Part shown: one piece after another, positions 49,856 through 58,487 of the stretch
Position numbering within the stretch: the first letter of the stretch is position 1
Layout: every line of letters starts with the position of its first letter
Source of the DNA: Streptomyces griseocarneus
Lineage (GTDB): Bacteria; Actinomycetota; Actinomycetes; Streptomycetales; Streptomycetaceae
Direction of reading: 5' to 3'
DNA: 64,000 nucleotides
NCBI GenBank assembly: GCA_003674045.1
Contig: PENC01000003.1
Location: 492,379-556,378 of the forward strand
Translations under genes and position numbers: made by a program
The notes under the pieces: generated by a model
Database searches by the model: none
What the model was told of the DNA's origin: nothing
What the model saw: only the letters and a program-made list of their open reading frames with translations

Positions 49856-51230
49856 GCCGGGGGCGGGGCTCGGCCACCATGGGCATGGCCCGGGGGTGCA
49901 GGAAGATCCGCGCGGACGGCCGGACCTCGGGGCCGGGCACGCGTCGCAGCCGCCACCGCGCCGCGATGGTGGCCACCGCGGTGAGCATCTGGTTCATCGA
50001 CAGGCGGTCGCCGATGCACCGGCGGGGGCCCGCCCCGAACGGCAGATAGGCGCAGGGAGCCAGGATCCTGGCCCGCTCGGGGCGCCAGCGACCGGGATCG
50101 AAGCGCAGCGGGTCGGCGTGATGCGCCGGGTGGTGGTGTGCCGCGTACGGGGCCCAGGCCAGGTCCGTGCCCGCCGGGAGGCGGATGCCGCCGAGATCCA
50201 CCTCCGTAAGGGTGCGCCGCCCCAGCAGCCACACCGGCGGATAGCGGCGCAGGGCCTCCAGGACGATGCGGCGGGTGTGTACGAGCTCCGGCAGGTCCGC
50301 GGCCGTCATCCGGCGCCCGGCGAGCACCGAGTCGATCTCCCGGTGGAGGCGGCGCTCCTCCTCCGGGTGGGCGGCCAGCTCGTGGAAGACCCACGGCAGC
50401 ACGTCGCCGACGCCGTGGGCGCCCGCGATCACGTAGAAGAACATCTCGCGGAGGATCTGCGCATCGTCCAGTCCCTCGCCGTCGGCATAGCGGCAGCGCA
50501 CGAGGGCGGAGAGGATGTCGCCGTCGTCGCGCCCGGGCCAGCGGCGGCGCTCGCGCAACGCCGCCGCGAGCGCGGTGCGCAGCCGGGCACGGGCCCGTAC
50601 GAAGCCGCCGGTGCCGGGCACCGGCACGTGCCGGGTCCAGAGGGGGGCCACCGTCCGCCAGTACAGCCCGGGCACGAGGTGTGCCTGTACGTCGGCGACG
50701 GCGGCCGCCACGTCCTCGACGGGTTCGCCGCAGAAGGCGTGCGCGGTGATACGGGCGGCGAGCCCGGACAGCTCCCGGTCGAGGCGCAGCCGGGCCCCCG
50801 GCCGTCGGCCCGCCAGCCACTCCTCGGTGGCGCGGACCGTGAACCCGACCTGCCCGGCGAGCCGGTGGGGATGGAAGGCCGGCTGCACCGCCCGCCGGTG
50901 GCGACGGTGGGAGGCGAAGGGCGTCAGCCCGGGGAAGTCCATGTCCAGCACGAGGCTGACGCCGATCTGAGGCCCCGCCGTGTCGGTGAACCGGCCCTTG
51001 ACGACGTCGCGGCTGCCGGTGACCAGCATCCGGTGCAGCAGCTCGGGTTCAGTGATCATGTACCAGGGACGGACTCCGGTGCGGAACCGCACGACGGGCC
51101 CGAGACGGTTCAGCCCGGTGAAGAATTCCAGGGGTGTGAACCACAGTTGTGCTCCGTGCCCGATCAGCGGTACGCCCCAAGGCGCGTTCGGAATCGCCAA
51201 CGGGATACCTCCCAGGTGGAGTTGCCGCAC
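49824..51230 (-). CDS. Cytochrome P450
   Basis: About 468 residues. Heme Cys lies in FGAGPRRCIGDRL, the ExxR motif is EALRRY, and the I-helix segment is VIAGAHGVGDVLPW, where the common AGxET oxygen-activation pair is not typical. It resembles the pentalenene/terpenoid oxidase-type P450s in its C-terminal regions. GTG 51230 with AAGGGCGAT is preferred over ATG 51254, which would leave only 7 bp to the divergent gene. It probably hydroxylates an isoprenoid. No ferredoxin gene is adjacent. Confidence 0.88.
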   Translation of the reverse strand: MRQLHLGGIPLAIPNAPWGVPLIGHGAQLWFTPLEFFTGLNRLGPVVRFRTGVRPWYMITEPELLHRMLVTGSRDVVKGRFTDTAGPQIGVSLVLDMDFPGLTPFASHRRHRRAVQPAFHPHRLAGQVGFTVRATEEWLAGRRPGARLRLDRELSGLAARITAHAFCGEPVEDVAAAVADVQAHLVPGLYWRTVAPLWTRHVPVPGTGGFVRARARLRTALAAALRERRRWPGRDDGDILSALVRCRYADGEGLDDAQILREMFFYVIAGAHGVGDVLPWVFHELAAHPEEERRLHREIDSVLAGRRMTAADLPELVHTRRIVLEALRRYPPVWLLGRRTLTEVDLGGIRLPAGTDLAWAPYAAHHHPAHHADPLRFDPGRWRPERARILAPCAYLPFGAGPRRCIGDRLSMNQMLTAVATIAARWRLRRVPGPEVRPSARIFLHPRAMPMVAEPRPRLSPPATAPVR

Positions 51231-51261
51231 ATCGCCCTTCCTGTCCAATACCATACCGAAT

Positions 51262-52749
51262 GTGACGAGGGCTGCGGTCGTGGTCGTGGGGTCCGGTTTC
51301 GGCGGTGGGGTGGCCGCGTTGCGGCTCGCCGAGAAGGGCTACGACGTGACGGTCGTCGAGGCGGGGCGCCGCTGGGCCGATACGGAGTTCGCCCGCTCGC
51401 CCTGGCAGTTGCGCAGGGTGCTGTGGGCGCCGCGGCTGGGCATGTCCGGCATCGTCCGGGTCCATGTGCGCCGTCGTCTGCTGACGCTCACGGGCGTGGG
51501 CGTCGGCGGAGGCTCCCTGGCGTACGCCGGGGTCCACCACCGCCCCGGAGCCGCGGTCCTCCGCGCGCCGGGCTGGGACCCCGCCGTCGACTGGACCGCC
51601 GAACTCGCGCCCTGCTACGACCGCGCGGACCGGATGCTCGGCACCGCGACCGCCCCGCCCTGGGCCGGCCCGGACAGCGGTGGTGACGGCGTGCTGCGGC
51701 GCGTCGCGGAGGATCTCGGCGCGGCCGCCACCGTCGGCCCCGTACGCGTGGGCGTCCACTTCGGGACACCGGGGGTGCGCACCGACGACCCGTACTTCGA
51801 CGGTGCGGGCCCCCCGCGCACCGGCTGCACCGGGTGCGCGCGCTGCCTCCTGGGCTGCCGGGTGGGCGCCAAGAACACCCTCGTGAAGAACTACCTCCAT
51901 CTGGCCGAGAAACTGGGCGCACGCATCGTGCCCCTGACCACCGTGACGCTGCTGCGGCCCCGCCCCGGCGGCGGCTGGCGGCTGCACACGGTGCGGTCGG
52001 ACGAGCCGCTCCGCCGTCGCGGCGGTGTACTCGACGCCGACCACGTGGTGCTGGCCGCCGGCGCCTGGGGCACGGTGGAGCTCCTGCACCGCTGCCGGGC
52101 CGCCGGCACCCTGCCGGACCTCTCGCCCGCTCTCGGCACGGGAACCCGCACCAACCGTGAAGTGCTGGTCGCCGTCTCCGCCCCCGGCATGGACATGGGC
52201 CCCGGTACGGCCATCAGCTCGGAACTGCGCCCCGACAGCCGTACCCTCGTGCAGCTGTGCCGCCTGGGCCCGGGGCTCCACCCGCTGGCAGCCGCGCTGG
52301 TCCCGCTCGCGCTGCGGCCGCCGCCCGTACGGCGGTTCGGGCAGCGCACCGCTCTGCTGCTCGCCATGGAACAGGGCGACTCCGCCCTCACCAGCCGCTG
52401 GCGGCACGGCCGGATGAGCTTCGGGCCCGGCGGCGGCCCGGCCGACCCCGTCCGCCTGACCGCAGCCGACACAGTGGCCGACCACTATGCCCGGCACGTC
52501 GGCGGCCACCGTCTCGCCCTGTGGACGAACCGGCTGCTCCGCCTCCCCTTCACCGCCCATCTGCTGGGCGGCTGCCCACTCGGCAGGGACCCGCGCACCA
52601 GCGTCGCCGACCTCCACCACCGGGTGCACGGCCATCCGGACCTGCACCTCGCCGACGCCTCCGTCATCCCCGCCAACCTGGGCGGCAACCCCGCCCTCAC
52701 CGTCACCGCCATGGCCGAACGCGCCTTCGCCCGATGGCCGACCGCATGA
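51262..52749 (+). CDS. GMC oxidoreductase, cholesterol oxidase-type
   Basis: 495 residues. FAD motif GSGFGGGVAALRLAEKGYDVTVVEAG, then LTGVGVGGGSLAYAGV, a cysteine-rich CTGCARCLLGCRVGAKNTL, and the C-terminal HLLGGCPLG...LHLADASVIPANLGGNPALTVTAMAER. The family includes cholesterol oxidases. The Cys cluster C-x2-C-x2-C-x3-C is unusual for cholesterol oxidases and may bind metal or an Fe-S cluster. It may oxidise a hydroxyl in the same pathway as the P450. There is no clear ribosome site before GTG 51262; about 30 bp separate it from the divergent P450. Confidence 0.85.
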   Translation: MTRAAVVVVGSGFGGGVAALRLAEKGYDVTVVEAGRRWADTEFARSPWQLRRVLWAPRLGMSGIVRVHVRRRLLTLTGVGVGGGSLAYAGVHHRPGAAVLRAPGWDPAVDWTAELAPCYDRADRMLGTATAPPWAGPDSGGDGVLRRVAEDLGAAATVGPVRVGVHFGTPGVRTDDPYFDGAGPPRTGCTGCARCLLGCRVGAKNTLVKNYLHLAEKLGARIVPLTTVTLLRPRPGGGWRLHTVRSDEPLRRRGGVLDADHVVLAAGAWGTVELLHRCRAAGTLPDLSPALGTGTRTNREVLVAVSAPGMDMGPGTAISSELRPDSRTLVQLCRLGPGLHPLAAALVPLALRPPPVRRFGQRTALLLAMEQGDSALTSRWRHGRMSFGPGGGPADPVRLTAADTVADHYARHVGGHRLALWTNRLLRLPFTAHLLGGCPLGRDPRTSVADLHHRVHGHPDLHLADASVIPANLGGNPALTVTAMAERAFARWPTA

Positions 52750-52785
52750 ACGGCTGTAGCCGCCGCCGCGTTTCGGCCTCCTCTG

Positions 52786-52845
52786 GCGCAGGCGGTATCA
52801 GGCCGACGAGCCGTTCCTCTTGCTTCTCTTTAGCAGACGAGTTCG
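52786..52845 (+). pseudogene. Remnant of a WS/DGAT gene start
   Basis: About 60 bp match the start of the gene at 8145 (roughly 80 percent by eye). Read in frame it gives SRSSCFSLADEFV where the intact gene has SRSLRLSLADEFV, and the start codon ATG is ACG here. The similarity stops after FVG. It is a degenerate trace of a second acyltransferase gene. Confidence 0.55.
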
Positions 52846-52958
52846 TGGGGGTAATGTCACGTCGATGTTGGGTCGCCAGAGGCTCGGCGCGCGGCAGTGC
52901 GCCACCCGACGTACGGGAGAGACATGAGGCGATTCTCCACCCCTTGTCGAAGCAACGC

Positions 52959-54781
52959 GTGAAGCCGTCGACGCACCCCGCGAGAAGACCGCGTCGCAGG
53001 CCGGTCACAGGTCTCACCGCCCTGCTGACGGTCGTCGCGTCGGCCGCGATCGCGATCCTGCCCACGGCACACGCGCAGGCATCCCCGCTCCGCAGCACCC
53101 CGCTGATCACGTACAACATGCTCGGCGCCACCAGCGGACGGGACAGCAAGTGGACCACCACGATCGGCAATTACGTCGAGGTCGCCGAGATCGTGACCCT
53201 GCAGGAGGCGGGCCCGACACCGCCCGGTGAGTTCCGCGGCATCACCAGGGTTCCGGGACTGCCGACGACCGGCCGGGCGGGGTACGTCCAGCACTACCAC
53301 TGGGTGTACGGCCACGGGTCCTACGAGGTCTACTTCCTGCAGACCGATCGCAGGGGAGGGAGATACCGAGGCGGCCGCAACAACGTGGCCATCGTCACGC
53401 AGCGCGAGCCGGATCAGGTGACCGCCGTACCCAGCCCCGTCCCCGGTGGGCGGGACGGGCGCGGGGTACGGTTCGGCGACGACTGGTACTTCACCTTCCA
53501 CGCCCGGCCCACCAGCCGCCAGAACCCGACCAACGAGTCGGAGCGGATACTCGCCCGCATCGCGGCCTTCGTGAACCGGTACCGGGCCGGTCGTGGACCG
53601 TCGGGGCCGACTTCAACAACGAGCCGGGCCGCTTCCGCCTGCCGCCCGGCGCCCACTTGTACAACTCGGGCCGGCCCACCCACCAGAACGGCCGCGAGCT
53701 GGACTACGTGGTGTCGTCCGCCAACATCCCGGACCACCCGGTACGCCGGCTCAACAGCGCCTCCGCGGACCACTACGCCGTCGCTGTCGGCGGCATGCGC
53801 GCGGCGGGCGAGCCGCACTCCTTGTTCACCGAGCCCCGCCACATCGAGAACATGCAGAACGGCGGCTCGCTGGAGGCCCTGGCAGGGGGCTCGTTCGGCT
53901 TGCCCGCCGTCACCGACGAGCGCGATGAAAGGTCCGGCCAGCGCTGGGACCTCGAATTCGACGGGACCGGCACCGTCCGCATCCGGAACCCCAAGGGGTT
54001 GTGTCTCGACGGCCTGTTGGACGGCAAGGACCATGGCAGGCCCGTCATGCTCAACTGCGGGCTCAGCGGCGTCGAACGCTGGCAGCTGCTCTCGTTCGGC
54101 AACGAGCAGTACCGGATCCGCAGCATCGCGGCCGGGCTGTGCCTGGACGTGGGCACGTCGACCACCCCGCGTGACGTCACCCACCTCGCGCTGACCCCCT
54201 GCAACGCGACGGACAGCCAGCACTGGCTCCTCACGCCCCCGGCCGGTGCCGACTCCAGGAACAAGGCCCTCGCGTCCGACCTGTCCGTCTCTCACACGGA
54301 CCCCGTCGGGCTGGAGCACGTCCAGACCGGCCGGATGCCGGCCGGCGAACCCCGGGGGCTCGACGGCATGCGCGTGCGTGCCTACCCGCACCGCACCCAG
54401 CCCACGCCCAACAGGGAGAAGTGGATCCCCGAATGGGTCGACAACGTCCGGGTGCGGATGCGCGACGCTGCGACCGGCCTCTGCATCCAGACGGACGCCA
54501 ACCTTCCCAACGACGGGTTCCTCGGCATCGACCTGCGGGCCTGCAACAGCTCCTGCACCCAGACCTGGCGCGTGCAGCCGGTCAGCGAGAACGCCTTCCG
54601 GCTCCGCAACGACCAGCCCGTCCTCGGCGACGATGCCTGCCTGGACATGGACAGGCTGGCCGCCAGCACCGGCGTGTACATCGTCAACACCACCCAGTGC
54701 GGAGGCGGTGACTCCGACTCCCAGCACTGGTCCTTCGTACCCTTCGACACCTCCACCGGACCTGACGAAACGGGGGAGTGA
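52959..54781 (+). pseudogene. CdtB-like secreted nuclease with ricin-type lectin tail (frameshifted)
   Basis: From GTG 52959 a signal peptide (ends THAQASP) leads into an endonuclease/exonuclease/phosphatase domain like CdtB: LITYNMLGA, IVTLQEAG and NNVAIVTQ, then WYFTFHARP. Near 53590-53610 the frame shifts by one base: continuation in the next frame is WTVGADFNNEPGRF and GRELDYVVSS...DHYAVAVGG. The C-terminal half (53930-54781) is a ricin-B-type beta-trefoil region with repeated QHW motifs (LDGLLDG, SQHWLLTPP, CTQTWRVQP, SQHWSFVP). If the shift is real the catalytic and lectin parts are separated; if it is an assembly error the gene is intact. Confidence 0.75.
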
Positions 54782-54799
54782 CACCCGCGGTGCACCGGT

Positions 54800-54832
54800 G
54801 ATGCCCGGCGGCATGGTGGTCCGCCGGGCATC
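54800..54832 (+). terminator. Hairpin terminator
   Basis: GATGCCCGGCGG (54800-54811) pairs perfectly with 54821-54832 around a 9-nt loop, 19 bp after the stop of the nuclease-lectin gene. Confidence 0.75.
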
Positions 54833-55167
54833 TTGCAGTCGCAGGCCTCGGGGCCGGGGCTGGGGCCTGGGGCCATGGCCGTCTCCTCCATGATCTGGAT
54901 CAAGGACCTCACCCGAACCACCCAGCGATCACGACTCCACACAGGTCTTAGCTGTCTTCCCGCCGCTGACCTGGGCTTTCACGGAACTGCGGCCAGCGCC
55001 ATTGTCACGAAGCCTCATCAGGCCAAATGGCATGGGGCGGATCCTGCGCCACGGGTTCCGCTGGCGCGCGTGACGGCGTCGGCGATACCGTGGGACCGGT
55101 AGTCGTTTTCTGCCGGTGTGTCCGCTGGTGAATCAGCAGGACGCCGTCCTCAGCCTCAGGAGGGGCC
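54833..55167. other. Non-coding leader region of the cold-shock gene
   Basis: About 335 bp without a supportable gene. It contains the promoter and probably a long 5' untranslated leader of the cold-shock gene, as is usual for csp mRNAs. CTCAGGAGGGGCC just before 55168 is the ribosome site. Confidence 0.5.
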
Positions 55168-55377
55168 GTGGCTACAGGCAAGGTCAAGTGGTTCAACGCC
55201 GAGAAGGGCTTCGGCTTCATCGAGCAGGACGACGGCGGCGCCGACGTCTTCGTCCACTTCTCGGCGATCGAGGGTGGCCCGGGCTCGTACCGCTCCCTGG
55301 AAGAGAACCAGAAGGTGGAGTACGACGTCACCCAGGGCCAGAAGGGGCCGCAGGCCGAGAACGTCAGACCGCTCTGA
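55168..55377 (+). CDS. Cold-shock protein (CspA family)
   Basis: 69 residues, the normal size. RNA-binding motifs RNP1 (KGFGFIEQ) and RNP2 (DVFVHFSAI) are intact, with [11 protein letters not shown] at the start. It is a single-stranded nucleic acid chaperone. GTG 55168 follows AGGAGGGG. The small gene at 55410 may be co-transcribed. Confidence 0.95.
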   Translation: MATGKVKWFNAEKGFGFIEQDDGGADVFVHFSAIEGGPGSYRSLEENQKVEYDVTQGQKGPQAENVRPL

Positions 55378-55409
55378 GTATCCCGTTACCGAGGCGCTGG
55401 GAGGACGCG

Positions 55410-55628
55410 ATGGCTCATCGGCATACCTTGAGCGTGCTCGACTGGCACGACGACGGGTCCTCCACCTCGTGCGTCTGGGTCGTCAGCGCCGATGAGCGCG
55501 AACGCGTCAGGGATTTCCTGGGGCGCGGCCCGGACATGGAGGGTGTCGTCACCCCGGAACAGGCGGACGAGGCAAGGACGATCACGCGGTCCTGGCTGAC
55601 CTGTGCGAACGAGGACTCTTCGGCCTGA
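55410..55628 (+). CDS. Small hypothetical protein downstream of csp
   Basis: 72 residues, ATG 55410 with GGGAGGAC. It begins MAHRHTLSVLDWHDDGSSTS and is acidic overall, with a CVWVVSADERERVRDFLG segment and a Cys near the end. Codon usage is typical of real genes. No family recognised; probably a small cytoplasmic protein in the csp operon. Confidence 0.65.
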   Translation: MAHRHTLSVLDWHDDGSSTSCVWVVSADERERVRDFLGRGPDMEGVVTPEQADEARTITRSWLTCANEDSSA

Positions 55629-55640
55629 TCGCCGGGCTCC

Positions 55641-55952
55641 TCACACGCCTTTCCCGTCCAGGACGTCCTCCTCCAGGCGCATCCCGGCTGCGTCGTGGTG
55701 GGCCCGGGCGGTGGTGGAGTCCACGCCGACCAGCGACAGGCCCACCCACCCCGCCCGGCCGCCTGGGCGATCACCCCCTCTGGCAGAGCCCCGAAAGACC
55801 CCGGCGTCCCGCCCGCCGAAACCGGATGTGCACGGTGGGCCAGGCACCGAACCGGTCCGGCATCTCCCGCCACTGTGCTCCCGAGCGGAACTTCCAGGTC
55901 ACGCCCTCGAACTGCTGCCGCAGCCGCCCGGGATACAGGCCTTGGAATCGAT
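55641..55952 (-). pseudogene. IS5-type transposase remnant
   Basis: The minus strand encodes, in changing frames, FEGVTWKFRSGAQWREMP and RFGAWPTVH (transposase N-terminus) and then VGVDSTTARAHHDAAGMR (the first catalytic Asp region). The rest of the DDE domain is missing and there is at least one frameshift. It is a decayed insertion sequence between the csp operon and the methyltransferase gene. Confidence 0.7.
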
Positions 55953-55968
55953 CACCTAGGCTGGCGCG

Positions 55969-56817
55969 GTGACTGATGAGCAGGAGCGGGTGCAGCCGTC
56001 GGGAGTGTGGGCCACGGCGGTGGGGGTGGCCAGGGTGCGGGCGCTGGAGACCGAGCGGGAGAACGCGCTGTTCCGCGACCCGCTGGCGCAGGCCTTCGCC
56101 ACCGCCGGCGGCCTATGGCCCTCCTCGCCGCCGCCCGATGACGAGGCCGCGCGGCGCCGCCGACTGGCTGTGTCGTTCTCCATCGTCATCAGGACGAAGT
56201 TCCTCGACGACCTATTGCAGCAGGCCTCCGCGTCCGGAGTCCGGCAGGTCGTGCTGCTCGGCGCAGGCATGGACAGCCGGGCCTTCCGGATGGACTGGCC
56301 CGAGGGCACCCGGCTGTTCGAGGTCGACACCGCCGCGCCACTGGACTTCAAGGCTTCGGTGCTGCGCCAGGAGCAGGCCGTCGCACGCTGCGAGCGGATC
56401 ACCGTCGCGGTGGATCTTCGTGAGGACTGGCCAGGCGCGCTGGCCGCCGCAGGGCACGACCCGGCGGTGCCGACCGTGTGGATCGCCGAAGGACTGCTGA
56501 TCTATCTGCCCGAGGACGCGGTGGAGCTGCTGCTGGCCCGGATCAGCGCGCAGTCGGCGGTGGGCAGTCGGATGGGGCTGACGTTGGGCTCGCGCGGTGT
56601 GATCGAGCGCTTCGGCGCGGACGCCGTGCCGGGATCGGCGGCGTCCATGTGGGTCTCGGAGATGCCCGACGACCCGGTGGGCTGGCTGGCAGGGCACGGC
56701 TGGGAGGCCGACAGCCACACCCTGCGTGAGCGCGCTGCCGCCTACGGCCGTCCGATCAGCACCCCGCCGCAGCGCGAGGAGCGGCCCGGCGGACTGATCT
56801 CGGCGGTCCGCCGGTAG
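55969..56817 (+). CDS. Class I SAM-dependent methyltransferase (LCMT/TIGR00027 type)
   Basis: 282 residues. VVLLGAGMDSRAFRMDWPEGTRLFEVD is the SAM-binding motif of the leucine carboxyl methyltransferase-like family widespread in actinobacteria, with TVWIAEGLLIYLPEDAVELLL further on. It probably O-methylates a carboxyl or hydroxyl of an unknown small molecule. GTG start 55969; no clear operon partner. The annotation as methyltransferase is firm, the substrate is not. Confidence 0.88.
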   Translation: MTDEQERVQPSGVWATAVGVARVRALETERENALFRDPLAQAFATAGGLWPSSPPPDDEAARRRRLAVSFSIVIRTKFLDDLLQQASASGVRQVVLLGAGMDSRAFRMDWPEGTRLFEVDTAAPLDFKASVLRQEQAVARCERITVAVDLREDWPGALAAAGHDPAVPTVWIAEGLLIYLPEDAVELLLARISAQSAVGSRMGLTLGSRGVIERFGADAVPGSAASMWVSEMPDDPVGWLAGHGWEADSHTLRERAAAYGRPISTPPQREERPGGLISAVRR

Positions 56818-56888
56818 AGCGCCTCCTGGTTCCCTGGTGCTCTGACCGACAACGTTCACCGGGTGCGCCCGACGGCCGCGTTGCCGGT

Positions 56889-57686
56889 TTACGCTTCGCG
56901 GTCGTCGTGCCGGGGCCGGTAGACGTAGGGGGTCGTGGTGCTCAGGATCGCGAACCCGAGTCGTTGCAGGATGGGGCGACTCTGGTCGGTTGCGTCGACC
57001 TGGAGATAGCGGTAGCCGCGGTCGGCAGCGATTCGGGCACGATGAGCGACCAGGGCTCGGTAGATGCCCCGGCCACGCCAGGCGGCCACGGTGCCGCCAC
57101 CCCAGAGCCCCGCGAACTCCGTGCCCGGGTTCAGTTCCATCCGCGCTGAGCACACGGGCAGGTCGCCGGCCATCGCAACGACCATGCTGACCGTCTCCGA
57201 GTTCTGGGTGAGCTGGTCGAGCAGCCGTTGCCGCAGACGGGTGCTGCTGGTGCCGAAGGCCTGCTCGTGGACGTCCGCCACAAGATCCACTCCGGCTGAG
57301 TCGGTTACCGGACGTAGGTGGACGCCCTCGGGCAGTGCGACGACGGTGGGCAGATCCCGGATCCGGGCGACCATCACCGCCTCCTGCGGCTCGGCTGTGA
57401 ACCCGGCCGACCGCAACCGCCTCCCGAGGTCTCCGGGCCGGTCGTGAGCGTATGCCTTCCATTCGAACTCGCGCCCCTGTGAGGCGAAGTACCGCATCTG
57501 CGCCGCGATCGCCGCGTCTGCGGTGGCGTCGTCGAGGTCCGACCAGAGAACACCATTCCAGTCGTGATCCGCGCCGACCTGCCGCACGACGTCGCCGTCA
57601 CGCTCGATACGGGAGCCAGGGCCGTCGGCCTTCGCGTCGCGCCTCAGCCGGCGGTCGAACAGGGCAAGCACTTCTCCGTGATCCAT
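56889..57686 (-). CDS. GNAT-family N-acetyltransferase
   Basis: 265 residues. The C-terminal half is a GNAT domain with the acetyl-CoA pyrophosphate loop region LWGGGTVAAWRGRGIYRALVAHRARIAADRG and the final YLQVDATDQSRPILQRLGF. The N-terminal 110 residues resemble a degenerate first GNAT repeat, so it may be a double-GNAT protein. ATG 57684-57686 gives MDHGEVLALFD. The acceptor is unknown. Confidence 0.85.
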   Translation of the reverse strand: MDHGEVLALFDRRLRRDAKADGPGSRIERDGDVVRQVGADHDWNGVLWSDLDDATADAAIAAQMRYFASQGREFEWKAYAHDRPGDLGRRLRSAGFTAEPQEAVMVARIRDLPTVVALPEGVHLRPVTDSAGVDLVADVHEQAFGTSSTRLRQRLLDQLTQNSETVSMVVAMAGDLPVCSARMELNPGTEFAGLWGGGTVAAWRGRGIYRALVAHRARIAADRGYRYLQVDATDQSRPILQRLGFAILSTTTPYVYRPRHDDREA

Positions 57687-57754
57687 CCGCCCACTCCAGC
57701 ACGGGGCGGGCGACCGTGCCATTGAGTTTCTCCCGTTTCCGCCGACATGGCTGA

Positions 57755-58480
57755 TCACGCGGCGTGCTTCGCTGAACGTCCGCCCCAGCGAATTCCTTTC
57801 TCGCTGCGGGCGTGGGCGCGGGCGTGGGCGCGTTCGCAGCGCCGGGCCGCCAGGACATCGGGGTGGCGGGCGTTGGCATTGCGCCACCGCAGGCAGGAGC
57901 GCAGCGCGCGGGTCCGGACCGTGTGGTTGGGGTGGTTCGCGTTGGCGAGGGTGAACTGCCGCAGCGGTCCGAAGCACGCTCGATCGGGTTGGCCCAGGAG
58001 GCGTTGGCGGGGGTGAAGCACGGGTGGACGCTGTTGCTCTTCGCCCAGCGGAGGATCTTCTTGCCGTCGTGGGCGGAGAGGCTGTCCAGGATCACGTGGG
58101 TGCGCGTGCAGGTCGAGGGCGGCGGGTCGGGCCTGCCCTGTTCGGCCCGGCAGGTGCCGACGGTGGGGCGGATAAGACAGACGGCGAGTTTGCGGATGGA
58201 CCAGCGGGTGAAGGGCTGCCCGAGCTTGGCCGGGCGGGTGGTGGCCGTCTGGACGACGAAGTCCTCGTCGCCAGTGCTGAGAAGGCGGGGACGGCCTCCC
58301 GCCCATCGAGGGTCCAGGCAGGCCAGGACGATCTCGTTGAACCGGTGGATCACACCCCGCACCGTGTCCTCGTCCGCCTGCACCAGCTGGGCGATCACCG
58401 GGACCCGGTTGCCGCCGGCCGAGGCGGGGTCCCGGAACGTTCCGCTCCTAGTCCCGGGGGCTCCCAGTCTCCCCGGGGCG
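57755..58480 (-). pseudogene. IS630-type transposase remnant
   Basis: Minus-strand fragments in two frames: GTFRDPASAGGNRVPVIAQLVQADEDTVRGVIHRFNE (HTH), TTRPAKLGQPFTRWSIRKLA, then a jump to HVILDSLSAHDGKKILRWAKSN and FTPANASWANPIE (the D...E catalytic end) and, frame-shifted, LANANHPNHTVRTRALRSCLRWRN. There is an internal deletion, so it cannot be active. It separates the GNAT gene from the RiPP locus and may mark how that locus arrived. Confidence 0.75.
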
Positions 58481-58487
58481 TTCCGGC

